From positions 1 through 48,287 of IMG/VR virus record IMGVR_UViG_3300030108_001826: a stretch of DNA of 48,287 bases, one strand, 5' to 3'. Positions 1 to 7,812 of the stretch are shown here, piece after piece. A model generated the notes under the pieces. The model was not told the origin of the DNA. It worked only from the letters and a program-made list of their open reading frames with translations, and searched no databases. Each line of letters begins with the position of its first letter. Positions within the stretch are counted from its first letter, which is position 1. A program made the translations under genes and the position numbers. Source of the stretch: a virus.

Positions 1-99
1 TAAACCTTGTCTGCTATCAGGAACATAATTTAAAAAACAACTAATAGGAAGACCTCTAGAAGTTCCACCATTAGATAGTATAGGAGTAGAGAACATAAA
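1..99. repeat. Left copy of 99-bp terminal overlap of a circular contig
   Basis: These 99 bases are identical to the last 99 bases of the window. They lie inside a continuous nrdA reading frame that carries on unbroken when the two ends are joined. This indicates an assembly overlap of a circular or terminally redundant genome, giving a unit length of 48,188 bp, and not a biological insertion. The real virion ends, if fixed, are not revealed here. Confidence 0.95.
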
Positions 100-327
100 C
101 CAAAACTTAGAAGAATAATCATATAGCCTTTGAGCCAAGGCAAAGTCAGTAACATCATTATATGTTGCAGCAAAAACACTAGCTCTTGCAAAACTTTCTT
201 GAGCATGAGTTTCATCTTTCCAAAAATATCTATCTCTTAAAGTAACTAAACTAAATTCATCTAAGTCTTGTTCTCTATTATAATCTATAATTATACCTAA
301 ATATTCTTTTTTACCAATTTTATCCAT
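1..327 (-). CDS. nrdA: Ribonucleoside-diphosphate reductase large subunit, N-terminal part (continues at the right end)
   Basis: This is the first part of the large subunit of class I ribonucleotide reductase, which makes dNTPs from host ribonucleotides. The ATG at 327-325 opens a frame (MDKIGKKEYLG) that passes through position 1 and resumes in the copy at 48188-46626, giving 629 residues. Residue C97 in the PISC motif lies in this part and matches the redox-active C225 of E. coli NrdA. The start overlaps the stop of the DUF3310 gene by 8 bases, suggesting translational coupling. There is little sequence before the catalytic domain, so the regulatory ATP-cone of long NrdA proteins appears absent. 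The other half is described at 46626-48287. Confidence 0.93.
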   Translation of the reverse strand, partial: MDKIGKKEYLGIIIDYNREQDLDEFSLVTLRDRYFWKDETHAQESFARASVFAATYNDVTDFALAQRLYDYSSKFWFMFSTPILSNGGTSRGLPISCFLNYVPDSRQGL

Positions 328-610
328 CTTTACCTTCTAAAAAATTTTGTTCTTCGTCATGTATGTATAGCATAATTATACCATAGTGTAATATTTTCAA
401 TAAGTCTTTTTTATTTTTACCACCTTTATTACCATATCTTTTGGCATATTTCATAATATTTCCAATACAAAAACCCTCACCATGACCAGAGTCAATAATA
501 ACATCAGTAGCTTGATATTTGTCTGTGGAATAGTGTTGTCCATAAGTATCATATATATAATTTTTTAATTCTTCTAGTTTTTCATTTTCTTTAAATTTAA
601 ATATATCCAT
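320..610 (-). CDS. DUF3310 family protein (T7 gp1.7-like domain)
   Basis: A 96-residue protein with the DUF3310 signature: HYSTDKYQATDVI, then GHGEGFCIGNIMKYAKR, then KDLLKILHYGI. This domain occurs in many phages and in T7 gp1.7, a nucleotide kinase, so a role in nucleotide metabolism is plausible. That role is inferred from family knowledge, not from visible catalytic residues. An AAGGATT ribosome site precedes the ATG. Its stop overlaps the start of nrdA, which fits a dNTP-supply function next to ribonucleotide reductase. Confidence 0.8.
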   Translation of the reverse strand: MDIFKFKENEKLEELKNYIYDTYGQHYSTDKYQATDVIIDSGHGEGFCIGNIMKYAKRYGNKGGKNKKDLLKILHYGIIMLYIHDEEQNFLEGKDG

Positions 611-619
611 ATTAAATCC

Positions 620-904
620 TTAATAAATTTGTAAAGTGTCTTTGTTTATATCTTTTAGTGTTATGTCTTTAATGTCTTTTTCTTTACTTAATTTTTTAAC
701 TTTTTTTACTATCCATTTAAAACTCCAAGCACTTAAAATTATTTTACCCTGTGCATATACATGAGTTCCTGTTTTAGGCATCATACTTAAAACAGTTTGA
801 ATAGTTACTTTTTTTCTTTCTTCGTCAGGAATATAGTTACAAATCCATTGAATTAGTAATTCTTTTGCTTTATATCTTATAGCTTTAGCTTTCTTGCCAT
901 TCAT
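620..904 (-). CDS. Conserved-type phage protein of unknown function
   Basis: A 94-residue basic protein (MNGKKAKAIRYKAKELL) with a helical N-terminus, a middle segment containing MMPKTGTHVY and a lysine-rich tail. I do not recognise a domain. It lies between the PD-(D/E)XK nuclease, whose 3' end it overlaps by 20 bases, and the DUF3310 gene, so it belongs to the replication operon. A GAGGAAA ribosome site precedes the ATG. Its charge would allow nucleic-acid contact, but no function can be assigned. Confidence 0.65.
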   Translation of the reverse strand: MNGKKAKAIRYKAKELLIQWICNYIPDEERKKVTIQTVLSMMPKTGTHVYAQGKIILSAWSFKWIVKKVKKLSKEKDIKDITLKDINKDTLQIY

Positions 905-1763
905 AATTAATTTCCTCTACTTTTGGCTCTGACTCTATGTGAGTAAAAAATACTTGACCTTTTGCATATCTAAAAACTCTTAATCCTCTACCATCATTAG
1001 CGTCTTTATGACATTTAAATTTGTGTCTGCAATACAAACATAATCTTGGTAGCTTCATATTTCCAGAAACTCCGTCTGGTATAGGTTTGTAACAAAAGTC
1101 AGGAGGAGTTGATTTTTTTATAGCTTTCTTTAGGTTGTCTATTCTTTTAGGAATATTAGGTTTATCAAACTCATCAGGTCTAAAAAGGGCTAATTCTCCT
1201 GTCTCTTTATTTACTGCTAGAAAGCCACCTGAAGATGTCTTTTCACAAACTTCATAGCCTGTAAGTTGTGTTATGTAACCAAATGAATCCTCTTGTGCTA
1301 AAGTTCCTTCACTAAATTTTTTAAAAGCATAAGAAGAAGCAGTTTTAATATCAATAACTTCACCATCTATCTTGCAATCCATGTGTCCTTTTACACCTTT
1401 TACACTAACTTGTTTCTGTTGGTCAGTAACTTTATGTCCTGATAGTTTAACTAAAAATATTAAAACAGATTCTAATAGATGACCATATAAAAATTTAATA
1501 AATAAAGATGGATTATTTGTGTCTTGATTTTTTTCACTTCTAATATCAAACCAAAGTTGTCTTTCAGGTTTGCCTATGTTTGACATTCTTAATTTATTAG
1601 AACTTCTTTCTTCAGGAAAAGCCCAACTTCTCAAAGCCTCTTTCATATCATCAGCAAAAGTATCTAAATCTTTTTCTGATATGTTTAAGGGTTTACTTTC
1701 TGATAAAGGTTCTAATGCTTTATAAATGTCTTGAACTAAAGTATCAAGATTTTTTTTGCTCAT
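885..1763 (-). CDS. PD-(D/E)XK (Cas4/RecB-like) exonuclease
   Basis: A 292-residue nuclease, probably the phage exonuclease that recycles host DNA or trims replication intermediates. The PD-(D/E)XK core is visible in order: GHLLE with E98, GHMD with D129, VIDIK with D138 and K140, and YITQL with Q166. The C-terminus has CLYCRHKFKC, a cysteine cluster like that of Cas4/RecB-type nucleases, though a full four-cysteine Fe-S set is not certain. It sits where T7 relatives carry their exonuclease, downstream of DNA polymerase, and overlaps the GIY-YIG gene by 20 bases. T7 gp6 is an unrelated fold, so this would be a functional replacement. Confidence 0.78.
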   Translation of the reverse strand: MSKKNLDTLVQDIYKALEPLSESKPLNISEKDLDTFADDMKEALRSWAFPEERSSNKLRMSNIGKPERQLWFDIRSEKNQDTNNPSLFIKFLYGHLLESVLIFLVKLSGHKVTDQQKQVSVKGVKGHMDCKIDGEVIDIKTASSYAFKKFSEGTLAQEDSFGYITQLTGYEVCEKTSSGGFLAVNKETGELALFRPDEFDKPNIPKRIDNLKKAIKKSTPPDFCYKPIPDGVSGNMKLPRLCLYCRHKFKCHKDANDGRGLRVFRYAKGQVFFTHIESEPKVEEINYEWQES

Positions 1764-2277
1764 TATCTATTATATCCTGTAGTACGAAAATTGCATCTAA
1801 AAAATTAATTTTATACCATTCATTTTTACATATAGTTTTTTTACTTAAAGTTTGTTTCCAAACATTTTCAATAGTTCTACAATCACCTACATATTTACCA
1901 TATTGTAAAACATAATCCCTATGAGGACTAAAAGTTTGGTAGTGTTTAAATCTATCTAAAACATCTGCAGCTCTGCCTACTTTTATCCAGCCCTTCCAAG
2001 CTTTATTAGTTATTATATATACAAAACCTTTTTTAACAGATTTATACTTGCCAAGACTTTGGAAAGCTGCTTCTTCAAAAGTTTTATAATTTCCTGGTTT
2101 GTGTAAGGGGTGAGATTTGCTGACATATTTTCCGTTGACAAACATTCTAGATTTATTTTTTTTTACATGACTTTTTATACTTCTTAAATAACCATCACTA
2201 GCTCCTGTGTAATACCACTTACCTTTAATTAGTTTTTTGTTTTTTACGCTAGTGTGTCTCACTCCAGTTATCTCCAA
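1744..2277 (-). CDS. GIY-YIG nuclease of T5orf172/Mug113 type
   Basis: A 177-residue protein whose C-terminal half carries a GIY-YIG-like core: VYIITN, WIKVGR, DVLDRFKHYQ and a downstream glutamate in TIENVW. These match the T5orf172/Mug113 branch of the superfamily. The N-terminus is basic (VKNKKLIKGKWYY, KKNKSRMFVNGKY), which could bind DNA. The longest frame starts with TTG at 2277, inside the polymerase gene. A GTG at 2262 with GGAG upstream is an equally good start. It may be a replication-associated endonuclease or a homing-type nuclease between polA and the exonuclease; its tight overlap with both neighbours argues for a stable member of the operon. Confidence 0.72.
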   Translation of the reverse strand: MEITGVRHTSVKNKKLIKGKWYYTGASDGYLRSIKSHVKKNKSRMFVNGKYVSKSHPLHKPGNYKTFEEAAFQSLGKYKSVKKGFVYIITNKAWKGWIKVGRAADVLDRFKHYQTFSPHRDYVLQYGKYVGDCRTIENVWKQTLSKKTICKNEWYKINFLDAIFVLQDIIDNEQKKS

Positions 2278-3976
2278 TCTTGTATTCGCCTGTCATAGCA
2301 CATCTTAAATTTAATAGCTTACCTGCCTCTATCATAGATTTTACTGCCATCTCTCCTAAAAATTCTGCTTGTTCTTCTTTGACTTCTATCTGCCACTCAT
2401 CGTGTATATTAGCTACAAATTTATAATCTAAGTTATTACAGTTAGCCCATTTATCTAAAAGGATTAAAGCTTTTTTCATAAAGATAGCTCCTGCTCCTTG
2501 CAATAAAGTATTTAAAGCTCCATGTTGAGTTCTTATAAAAAGTTTTCTTCCATCTAATCCTTTTATCCATCCTTTTGACGCTGCTCTCGACACGCTAGTT
2601 CTAAGTTTTTTAAGTGCAGGGATATTATTAAGAAAACTGATTCGTAATCGTTCACCATCTTTTGAATTTCCTCCAACCACACTTCCAATTTTTTTATCTC
2701 CTGCTCCGTATATGAAGGCATAGATAAATGTTTTCGCTTCATCTCTTGTATTAAGCCCTGCAAGTTTTCTATTTGTTTCGTGTATATCTCCTGTGGTAAC
2801 ATTTTTTATATAATCCTCATCATTCATATAGTGTGATAATAGTCTTAGCTCTAATTGACTAGCATCAACACCTAATAGTTTATAACCTTTCTCTACTGTC
2901 CAACAAGCCCTACATTCCTGTCCGTAAGGAGAATGAATACTAGGAACTTGTGCCATATTAGGATTTCTATGAGTCATTCTACCTGTAATTGTTCCATTTG
3001 GAATTACAAAACCATGAACTCTACCATCCTCTTCCATAGCCTCAACCCAACTGTCAATCTGTGCTATTCTTTTTTGTATTAACAGATATTCAGCTATCAG
3101 TTTTGCTTGTGGTATGTTGTCTATAGCAAATAAAGTTAATTCATCTACTATTGGCTGACCTGTAGGTGTAAATTTTTTTGGCTTCCAACCAAAATCTATT
3201 AAGTACTCTCCTATTTGTTTTCTAGAACCTAAATTAAATTCTTGTAATTCTTTTCTATAAAATGGCTCATAATTTTGTGTCTTGATAATAGTATCATATT
3301 CATTTGGTCGTAATCCTCTTTTTGATAAAGTTCCGTCTTTTTTCATACTAGGTGTTACTAACTTTACATCTAGCATTCTAGGTTTAAAAACTTTTTTTAC
3401 TTCATTTTCTATGTTACCTATTCTTTCTCTAAGTTTAGCTAACAACATAGAGGCATGAACTTCATCAAAACAAAACCCATTTATCTCTTGTGTTTTTATA
3501 ATTGGAGCTACATCATGCTCTAACCTCATACTATCTTTGCTAAAATCTTTAGAGGTTAAAATTAAATTTTGATATATTCTTGTATTAACTTTAACATCCT
3601 GGACACAATACGAAAGCATATCCTCTGAGTATGTTGTAAAATCTTCAAATTCTATTTTTTCTATACCTAAAGAGCTACCCCATGCCTCTAAAGAATGTCC
3701 ACCTTCTCTAACAGGATTAAAAAGTCTAGACAGAACTAAAGTATCAACAACCTTTCCGTCAAATGTAAAGTTATGTAATTTTTTTAAAACAGGTAAATCG
3801 AAACCTATTATATTATGTCCTACTAATTTGTCAGCCTTACTTAAAAATTTTAAACCTTTCTCTATCTCATCTGGTCTATATCTATATATTTTTTTAGTAT
3901 CTAAGTCTTGGGCTACGATACACCAAACTTTAGTAGCTTTTAAATCATCTGTTTCAATATCAAATACTAAATTCAA
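2249..3976 (-). CDS. T7-like family A DNA polymerase with 3'-5' exonuclease
   Basis: Replicative DNA polymerase of 575 residues, shorter than T7 gp5 (704). Exonuclease motifs: FDIET (D6, E8), GHNIIGFD (D60) and YCVQD (Y123, D127). Polymerase motif A is GVDASQLELR (D371). Motif B is RDEAKTFIYAFIYG with R411, K415 and Y419, so the position equivalent to E. coli Pol I F762 is tyrosine as in T7. Motif C is HDEW (H525, D526, E527). The start codon is TTG at 3976-3974 in the TTGA overlap with the primase-helicase stop, with GGGAGAAG upstream. No in-frame ATG precedes the essential FDIET motif. Expression is probably coupled to the upstream gene. Confidence 0.96.
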   Translation of the reverse strand: MNLVFDIETDDLKATKVWCIVAQDLDTKKIYRYRPDEIEKGLKFLSKADKLVGHNIIGFDLPVLKKLHNFTFDGKVVDTLVLSRLFNPVREGGHSLEAWGSSLGIEKIEFEDFTTYSEDMLSYCVQDVKVNTRIYQNLILTSKDFSKDSMRLEHDVAPIIKTQEINGFCFDEVHASMLLAKLRERIGNIENEVKKVFKPRMLDVKLVTPSMKKDGTLSKRGLRPNEYDTIIKTQNYEPFYRKELQEFNLGSRKQIGEYLIDFGWKPKKFTPTGQPIVDELTLFAIDNIPQAKLIAEYLLIQKRIAQIDSWVEAMEEDGRVHGFVIPNGTITGRMTHRNPNMAQVPSIHSPYGQECRACWTVEKGYKLLGVDASQLELRLLSHYMNDEDYIKNVTTGDIHETNRKLAGLNTRDEAKTFIYAFIYGAGDKKIGSVVGGNSKDGERLRISFLNNIPALKKLRTSVSRAASKGWIKGLDGRKLFIRTQHGALNTLLQGAGAIFMKKALILLDKWANCNNLDYKFVANIHDEWQIEVKEEQAEFLGEMAVKSMIEAGKLLNLRCAMTGEYKIGDNWSETH

Positions 3977-5589
3977 AAATCTTCTCCCTGATATTCATAT
4001 TCAAGCAGTCTTCCAGTTTCAACATTATAGTTTAGATGACAAGCAACACCAACATCTCCTGTATATCTAGATTTTAAAACTCTTAATTTTGTAGTATTAG
4101 CTTCTTCTTTGTTATCAGCTTGTTGATTTCTTTCTAATGCAATCACACAATCTGAAAGTTGAGCTATACTTTGTGACCCTCTAAGATGTGATAGGCTTAC
4201 TTCTATACCATTCTCATGTCCTTTGTCACTAGAAGTTCTTCTAAGATGTGATACTAATATTACTCCTGCCCCTGTTTCTTCTACAATACTTCTTAGCCTG
4301 GTCATAATATTATCAATAGCTCTTCGTTCATCTCCCTCTGATACTGCTGTTACAAGCATGTGGAGATGGTCTATAATAACCCATTTACAATCACAACTTA
4401 TAATCATAAACCTTAACTTTGAAAATATTTCTTCTATATCATTTGTTCCAAAATGTGCATGTACCCAAACTCTGTTTTTATTCTCTCCGTCATAAAGTAT
4501 TTCAAAAAATTCATCAATTTCTTCTTCACTAAATGTTTCTCTAATTTGGTCAATGTATAATCTGGCATTTGCTTCTATAGATAAAATACCATCTATTGTT
4601 CTTCTCCAATCTTCTTCTAGTGCTATTATTCCTACATTATCTTTAGTTTGTTTAATAAGATGATGTTCTAATTCTCTAGTCACACTAGACTTGCCTAGAC
4701 CTGTTCCACCAGTTAATGTAACAAGTTCTCCCTGTCTTAATCCGTATAATTTTTTATTTAAACCATCCCACATGTATGGCACAGATTTTTTCTTTTCTCT
4801 TTTTTTGTAATCTATGCTTTTTTCTGAAACATTTATAACGCCTGTGGGGGTATAAGTTTTTGCATCCCAATAAGCCTGGACAAAAGCCTTATGTTGATTT
4901 TGCCTTAACATATCATTAGCGTCTTTATAACCTTCAGGAATGGTCATAATTTTTGCTTTACCAGGTTTAAATAACTGTGCTACTTTATTAGCAGACTCTT
5001 TACCATGTGTGTCATTATCAAAACCTATAATTACTTCTTCAAAGCCTTCCAAATATTCTAAACTTTCTTTAACATCTTTTACTGCCCCTTGTGAGCCTGT
5101 TCTTACCGATACGACCTGCCATTTTTTACCAAGCAATTCATAACCTGCCATAGCGTCACATTCTCCCTCTGTGATTAAAATTCTTCTGCCTTGTTTAAAT
5201 AAGTTTTCGCCAAACAATCCTGCCCCTGAAAAACTGCCAGTAACAAAAAAGTTTTTATCTTTTACATGTCTGGTCTTTGTGGCTACAAGTTCGTGTTGAT
5301 TAAAATATGGATAATGATGTTGTTTAATTTTTCCGTTATCGTCTAAAGAAACTTTAACACCATATTTTTGTGCCACATCTTTTGCTATGCCCCTGTCCGT
5401 AAGTGCATAGTAATCGGTGTCGCCTTCTGGTATAAAATTATCTGTTTCTGGGGTTTGTGTCATTGGGTCTTCATAATTTTTAAAAAAAGCCCCACAGCTA
5501 AAACATTTAGCAGAGCCATCATCATTTACGCTTACAGCGTCACTTGAATTGCAAGTCCGACAGGGCTGATGTATTTTTATAAATGGCAT
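3973..5589 (-). CDS. T7 gp4-like bifunctional primase-helicase
   Basis: A 538-residue fusion that unwinds the replication fork and lays down primers. The N-terminal zinc-binding domain has C10, C13, C29 and C32 (CRTC and CFSC). The TOPRIM domain has ITEGE (E141) and IIGFDND (D191, D193). The helicase domain has Walker A GGTGLGKSS (about 293-302), an acidic IALEED segment, Walker B WVIIDHLHML and a SHLRR segment. All are in the order of T7 gp4. A GGAG ribosome site precedes the ATG, and the gene ends in a TTGA overlap with DNA polymerase. A 186-base leader containing a 9-bp inverted repeat separates it from the upstream gene. Confidence 0.95.
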   Translation of the reverse strand: MPFIKIHQPCRTCNSSDAVSVNDDGSAKCFSCGAFFKNYEDPMTQTPETDNFIPEGDTDYYALTDRGIAKDVAQKYGVKVSLDDNGKIKQHHYPYFNQHELVATKTRHVKDKNFFVTGSFSGAGLFGENLFKQGRRILITEGECDAMAGYELLGKKWQVVSVRTGSQGAVKDVKESLEYLEGFEEVIIGFDNDTHGKESANKVAQLFKPGKAKIMTIPEGYKDANDMLRQNQHKAFVQAYWDAKTYTPTGVINVSEKSIDYKKREKKKSVPYMWDGLNKKLYGLRQGELVTLTGGTGLGKSSVTRELEHHLIKQTKDNVGIIALEEDWRRTIDGILSIEANARLYIDQIRETFSEEEIDEFFEILYDGENKNRVWVHAHFGTNDIEEIFSKLRFMIISCDCKWVIIDHLHMLVTAVSEGDERRAIDNIMTRLRSIVEETGAGVILVSHLRRTSSDKGHENGIEVSLSHLRGSQSIAQLSDCVIALERNQQADNKEEANTTKLRVLKSRYTGDVGVACHLNYNVETGRLLEYEYQGEDF

Positions 5590-5618
5590 TTTTACTCCTG
5601 GTTTATCTTTATGTTTAA

Positions 5619-5656
5619 TGCTAGTTTTTTATTTGTTTAAGACTTTGAAACTAGCA
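5619..5656. promoter_or_regulatory. 9-bp inverted repeat in the primase-helicase leader
   Basis: TGCTAGTTT (5619-5627) and AAACTAGCA (5648-5656) form a perfect 9-bp inverted repeat with a 20-base loop, in the 186-base gap upstream of the primase-helicase gene. On the leftward transcript there is no U-run after the stem, so it does not look like a terminator. It could be a processing site, an operator or a translation-control hairpin. Confidence 0.4.
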
Positions 5657-5775
5657 AAACAGTTGCCTCGCAAATTGTGGCTTATTTGGTTTAGGCATTT
5701 TAATCTACTGACAACCTAATGTCTTCAATCTCATACCAAGTCTGTAAACCTCCACGCCATGTGGGAAAAATCAGA

Positions 5776-6048
5776 CTATGTATCAGTTGTTTCCGTTTCT
5801 TTTTCTGTGTTTTTTTCAGGTAACAGAGCTTCTTTACAGTTTACAAGTTGTTCTTTAATTACTGTTTCTAAGCTATCTTTACTATATTGTAAAGCGTCTA
5901 TTATCACATTCAAATGTGACACTCTTGTAACATTACTTTCTATTAACATTCTGCTTTGTTCTTTAGAAACTTTTTGAGTTTCATAAGTGTCAAATACATT
6001 TGGTATGACCTTTCCGTTTTTATCTTGTTTTGGAAATCTGATTATCAT
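5776..6048 (-). CDS. Hypothetical protein upstream of primase-helicase
   Basis: A 90-residue protein, MIIRFPKQDKNGKVIP, with a helical middle and a glutamate/threonine-rich tail (EKETETTDT). A strong GGAGGA ribosome site precedes the ATG and only 10 bases separate it from the SSB gene upstream. The acidic, presumably flexible C-terminus recalls proteins that touch other replication factors, but I recognise no domain. A-rich codons near the end form an A AAA AAC heptamer; a shift there would stop within nine codons, so I do not propose frameshifting. Confidence 0.68.
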   Translation of the reverse strand: MIIRFPKQDKNGKVIPNVFDTYETQKVSKEQSRMLIESNVTRVSHLNVIIDALQYSKDSLETVIKEQLVNCKEALLPEKNTEKETETTDT

Positions 6049-6058
6049 TTTGTCCTCC

Positions 6059-6562
6059 TTAAAAATCCAAATTTTCTTCGTTTACTTCTGTAGGGTCGCT
6101 GTTATTCTCTGGTGTATATTCTACCAAATCTAATATTTTAACTTTATTAATTAGATATTTAGTAAAAGTACCATAAGAATTGTTTATTTGACTTATATAG
6201 TATTGTATTTTTGCTCTAGTGCCATTACCGATAATAACATCTCTACCATTATCGTTAAATTGAAAAGGCTTTCCGTCTTCTGTAATTACATCAGGTTTTC
6301 TATTTTCTGTGCCATCTTTCCGTCTAGTATATTGAGAAAAATAAACACACATAGAAACACCAGCGTCTTCCCATTCTTTAGTTTTTATCTTCATATCATT
6401 TGCTTGTGATATTTCTTTTTTATCTATAGGACATAGATAAGTTTCATATACACCCTGCTTATTAAACTTGGTGTTTGGTCTATTAAGGGATGGGTATTGT
6501 AAATGCCCCTCCATAACATACTTAATAAACTTTCCGTTTTCGTCTTTCATAGGTCTGTTCAT
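6059..6562 (-). CDS. Single-stranded DNA-binding protein, T7 gp2.5-like
   Basis: A 167-residue protein with the general design of T7 gp2.5. It has a beta-rich body with a GNGTRAKIQYYI segment typical of the OB-fold part of this family, followed by an acidic tail that ends in phenylalanine (NEENLDF). In T7 the acidic tail with terminal Phe contacts polymerase and helicase. The gene opens the replication block directly upstream of the primase-helicase and polymerase genes. GGAGGC precedes the ATG. Its start overlaps the stop of the 83-aa gene (ATGA-type overlap). The assignment rests on tail, size and position more than on sequence identity. Confidence 0.75.
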   Translation of the reverse strand: MNRPMKDENGKFIKYVMEGHLQYPSLNRPNTKFNKQGVYETYLCPIDKKEISQANDMKIKTKEWEDAGVSMCVYFSQYTRRKDGTENRKPDVITEDGKPFQFNDNGRDVIIGNGTRAKIQYYISQINNSYGTFTKYLINKVKILDLVEYTPENNSDPTEVNEENLDF

Positions 6563-6810
6563 TTTGCCTCCTTATCCTTTGAAATTTTGACTAATGCCTC
6601 ATAGTGTTCAAAAGGACAGGTTAAAAAAAATATTTTAAACTTTCGCCCTGCCTTTTCAACATGATAACAAACTTTGTTTCTATAAAAATCAGCTGAATTT
6701 TCAAAACAATAATCTTCCCATCTACTAAATTGTCTTGTATTTAAAAAGACAGGAGTTCCGTGTTCATCTTCTTCTACTGGATTATAAAATTCGTTGTTAA
6801 TATGTGACAT
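6559..6810 (-). CDS. Hypothetical protein
   Basis: An 83-residue protein beginning MSHINNEFYNPVEEDEHG, with a Phe/Tyr-rich core (FKIFFLTCPFEHY) and charged ends. No family recognised. Its stop overlaps the SSB start by 4 bases, so it is probably translated with SSB. The ribosome site upstream of the ATG is weak, which fits coupling or low expression. Confidence 0.62.
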   Translation of the reverse strand: MSHINNEFYNPVEEDEHGTPVFLNTRQFSRWEDYCFENSADFYRNKVCYHVEKAGRKFKIFFLTCPFEHYEALVKISKDKEAK

Positions 6811-6837
6811 AATTTTTGAGATTATAAATTATAGTTT

Positions 6838-7026
6838 TTAGTTTTGCAAGTCATCTCTTTCTACTTCTTTAGCTTGTATTAAAACATCCAGGTGTATTTT
6901 TAATCTATAGCCTATATGGTCATCTACTAAATTTTCACATAAAGCATGAAGCTCTGTAGCATTTAACCTTTTTATACTTTCAGCTATTTCACCTACTGTA
7001 GTCTGTTCTTTTTTATCAACTGTCAT
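6838..7026 (-). CDS. Hypothetical small acidic protein
   Basis: A 62-residue protein, MTVDKKEQTTVGEIAESIKR, mainly helical by composition. The frame is open to an upstream ATG at 7044 (MCKEQS), but the start at 7026 reduces overlap with the previous gene to 11 bases. Part of the leftward chain of small genes; no domain recognised. Confidence 0.55.
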   Translation of the reverse strand: MTVDKKEQTTVGEIAESIKRLNATELHALCENLVDDHIGYRLKIHLDVLIQAKEVERDDLQN

Positions 7027-7234
7027 ACTTTGCTCTTTGCACATGAAGTGATAATCTATATCCTAAAAAATCTATTAACAATGATTTTAAATCTCCACCC
7101 CAATGGTCAAAAGCAAAGTCCATAAATTTTTGTTGCATTAATTCTTCGGAAGCTAAATCTTTAGGAAAATTATCCCTTATAAATTCAACTATTTCTTCTT
7201 TTATATTATCGTTTATTCCGTATTCATCACTCAT
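7016..7234 (-). CDS. Hypothetical small protein
   Basis: A 72-residue protein, MSDEYGINDNIKEEIVEF. The phrase LGYRLSLHVQRA near its end resembles HIGYRLKIHLDVLIQ in the next gene downstream (6838-7026). The two neighbours may be diverged duplicates or share a small fold. ATG overlaps the stop of the membrane-protein gene upstream. Function unknown. Confidence 0.58.
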   Translation of the reverse strand: MSDEYGINDNIKEEIVEFIRDNFPKDLASEELMQQKFMDFAFDHWGGDLKSLLIDFLGYRLSLHVQRAKYDS

Positions 7235-7494
7235 TTTAAATATACCTCATTAAAATTATTCATTATACCTAGTAACAAGATTGCACAGGCAACACTATTT
7301 AGCATGATTAATGCTCTGTCGTTCCACAAACAAGCAACAACCAACCATAAACCACAGCCTAAAAAACTAAAAATCAAATCATATGCATTTAATCCAGAAG
7401 CCCTTGATATAATACCCATGAGAAGAATTATACTTGCACTCCATTTTATATACCAATCAATGTTTTTAATTCTTTTTTTAATCTTGTTCCTCAT
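7231..7494 (-). CDS. Small three-pass membrane protein (DUF6552-like)
   Basis: An 87-residue protein with a basic N-terminus (MRNKIKKRIKN) and three hydrophobic stretches at about residues 17-33, 38-55 and 60-80. The pattern WYIKWSAS followed by WNDRALI matches what I remember of the DUF6552 family of phage and bacterial membrane proteins; that name is a recollection, not a search result. It overlaps both neighbours by a few bases. A role in modifying the host membrane early in infection is possible but not shown. Confidence 0.62.
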   Translation of the reverse strand: MRNKIKKRIKNIDWYIKWSASIILLMGIISRASGLNAYDLIFSFLGCGLWLVVACLWNDRALIMLNSVACAILLLGIMNNFNEVYLK

Positions 7495-7633
7495 CTTTTT
7501 TTATCTGTATGTATGTTACAACAATACCACCAATAATTACAAATAAAACTAAAGTTATTATTATTGCAAACACTACACCACTAAATAAGCTGTAGTAAGT
7601 TTGCATTTGAATATAATCATTTACCTCTAACAT
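7478..7633 (-). CDS. Small single-pass membrane protein
   Basis: A 51-residue protein, MLEVNDYIQMQTYYSLFSG, with one long hydrophobic helix (about residues 20-42, rich in Ile and Val) and a charged tail KKDEEQD. AGGAGG lies just upstream, and the ATG overlaps the stop of the 61-aa gene. It overlaps the following membrane-protein gene by 17 bases, so the two are likely made together. Function unknown. Confidence 0.6.
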   Translation of the reverse strand: MLEVNDYIQMQTYYSLFSGVVFAIIITLVLFVIIGGIVVTYIQIKKDEEQD

Positions 7634-7812
7634 TCATCCTCCTGGTCTTTATTTTTTTTTGGAATATTTGTTTCATATACTCTCCATTGAGTACTACCAT
7701 ATATAAAGTCTGTAATTTTATCAATATGTTTTTTTCTTTGCTTATATATTTCTTTTTGTAAATGCTTTCCTATTCTTTCTTTTTCTAATTTTGATAATCT
7801 TTTCTTAGTCAT
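7627..7812 (-). CDS. Small basic hypothetical protein
   Basis: A 61-residue, strongly basic protein (MTKKRLSKLEKERIGKHLQ) with an acidic last few residues. The ATG at 7812 has GAGGAAG a few bases upstream and is preferred over an in-frame TTG at 7824. Lys/Arg content and helical periodicity would suit nucleic-acid binding; this is inference only. Confidence 0.58.
   Translation of the reverse strand: MTKKRLSKLEKERIGKHLQKEIYKQRKKHIDKITDFIYGSTQWRVYETNIPKKNKDQEDEC

Noticed and set aside
1-99. Natural direct terminal repeat of the virion DNA
   Set aside because: It lies in the middle of nrdA, its length equals a typical assembler word size, and both copies are identical; an assembly overlap is the simpler reading.
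30-215. 61-codon minus-strand frame at the left end
   Set aside because: Out-of-frame shadow of the N-terminal part of nrdA, which runs through this place in another frame.
5815-5840. A AAA AAC slippery heptamer near the end of the 90-aa gene, possible -1 frameshift
   Set aside because: The -1 frame stops within about nine codons and there is no obvious downstream pseudoknot. The interesting downstream peptide lies in the +1 frame.
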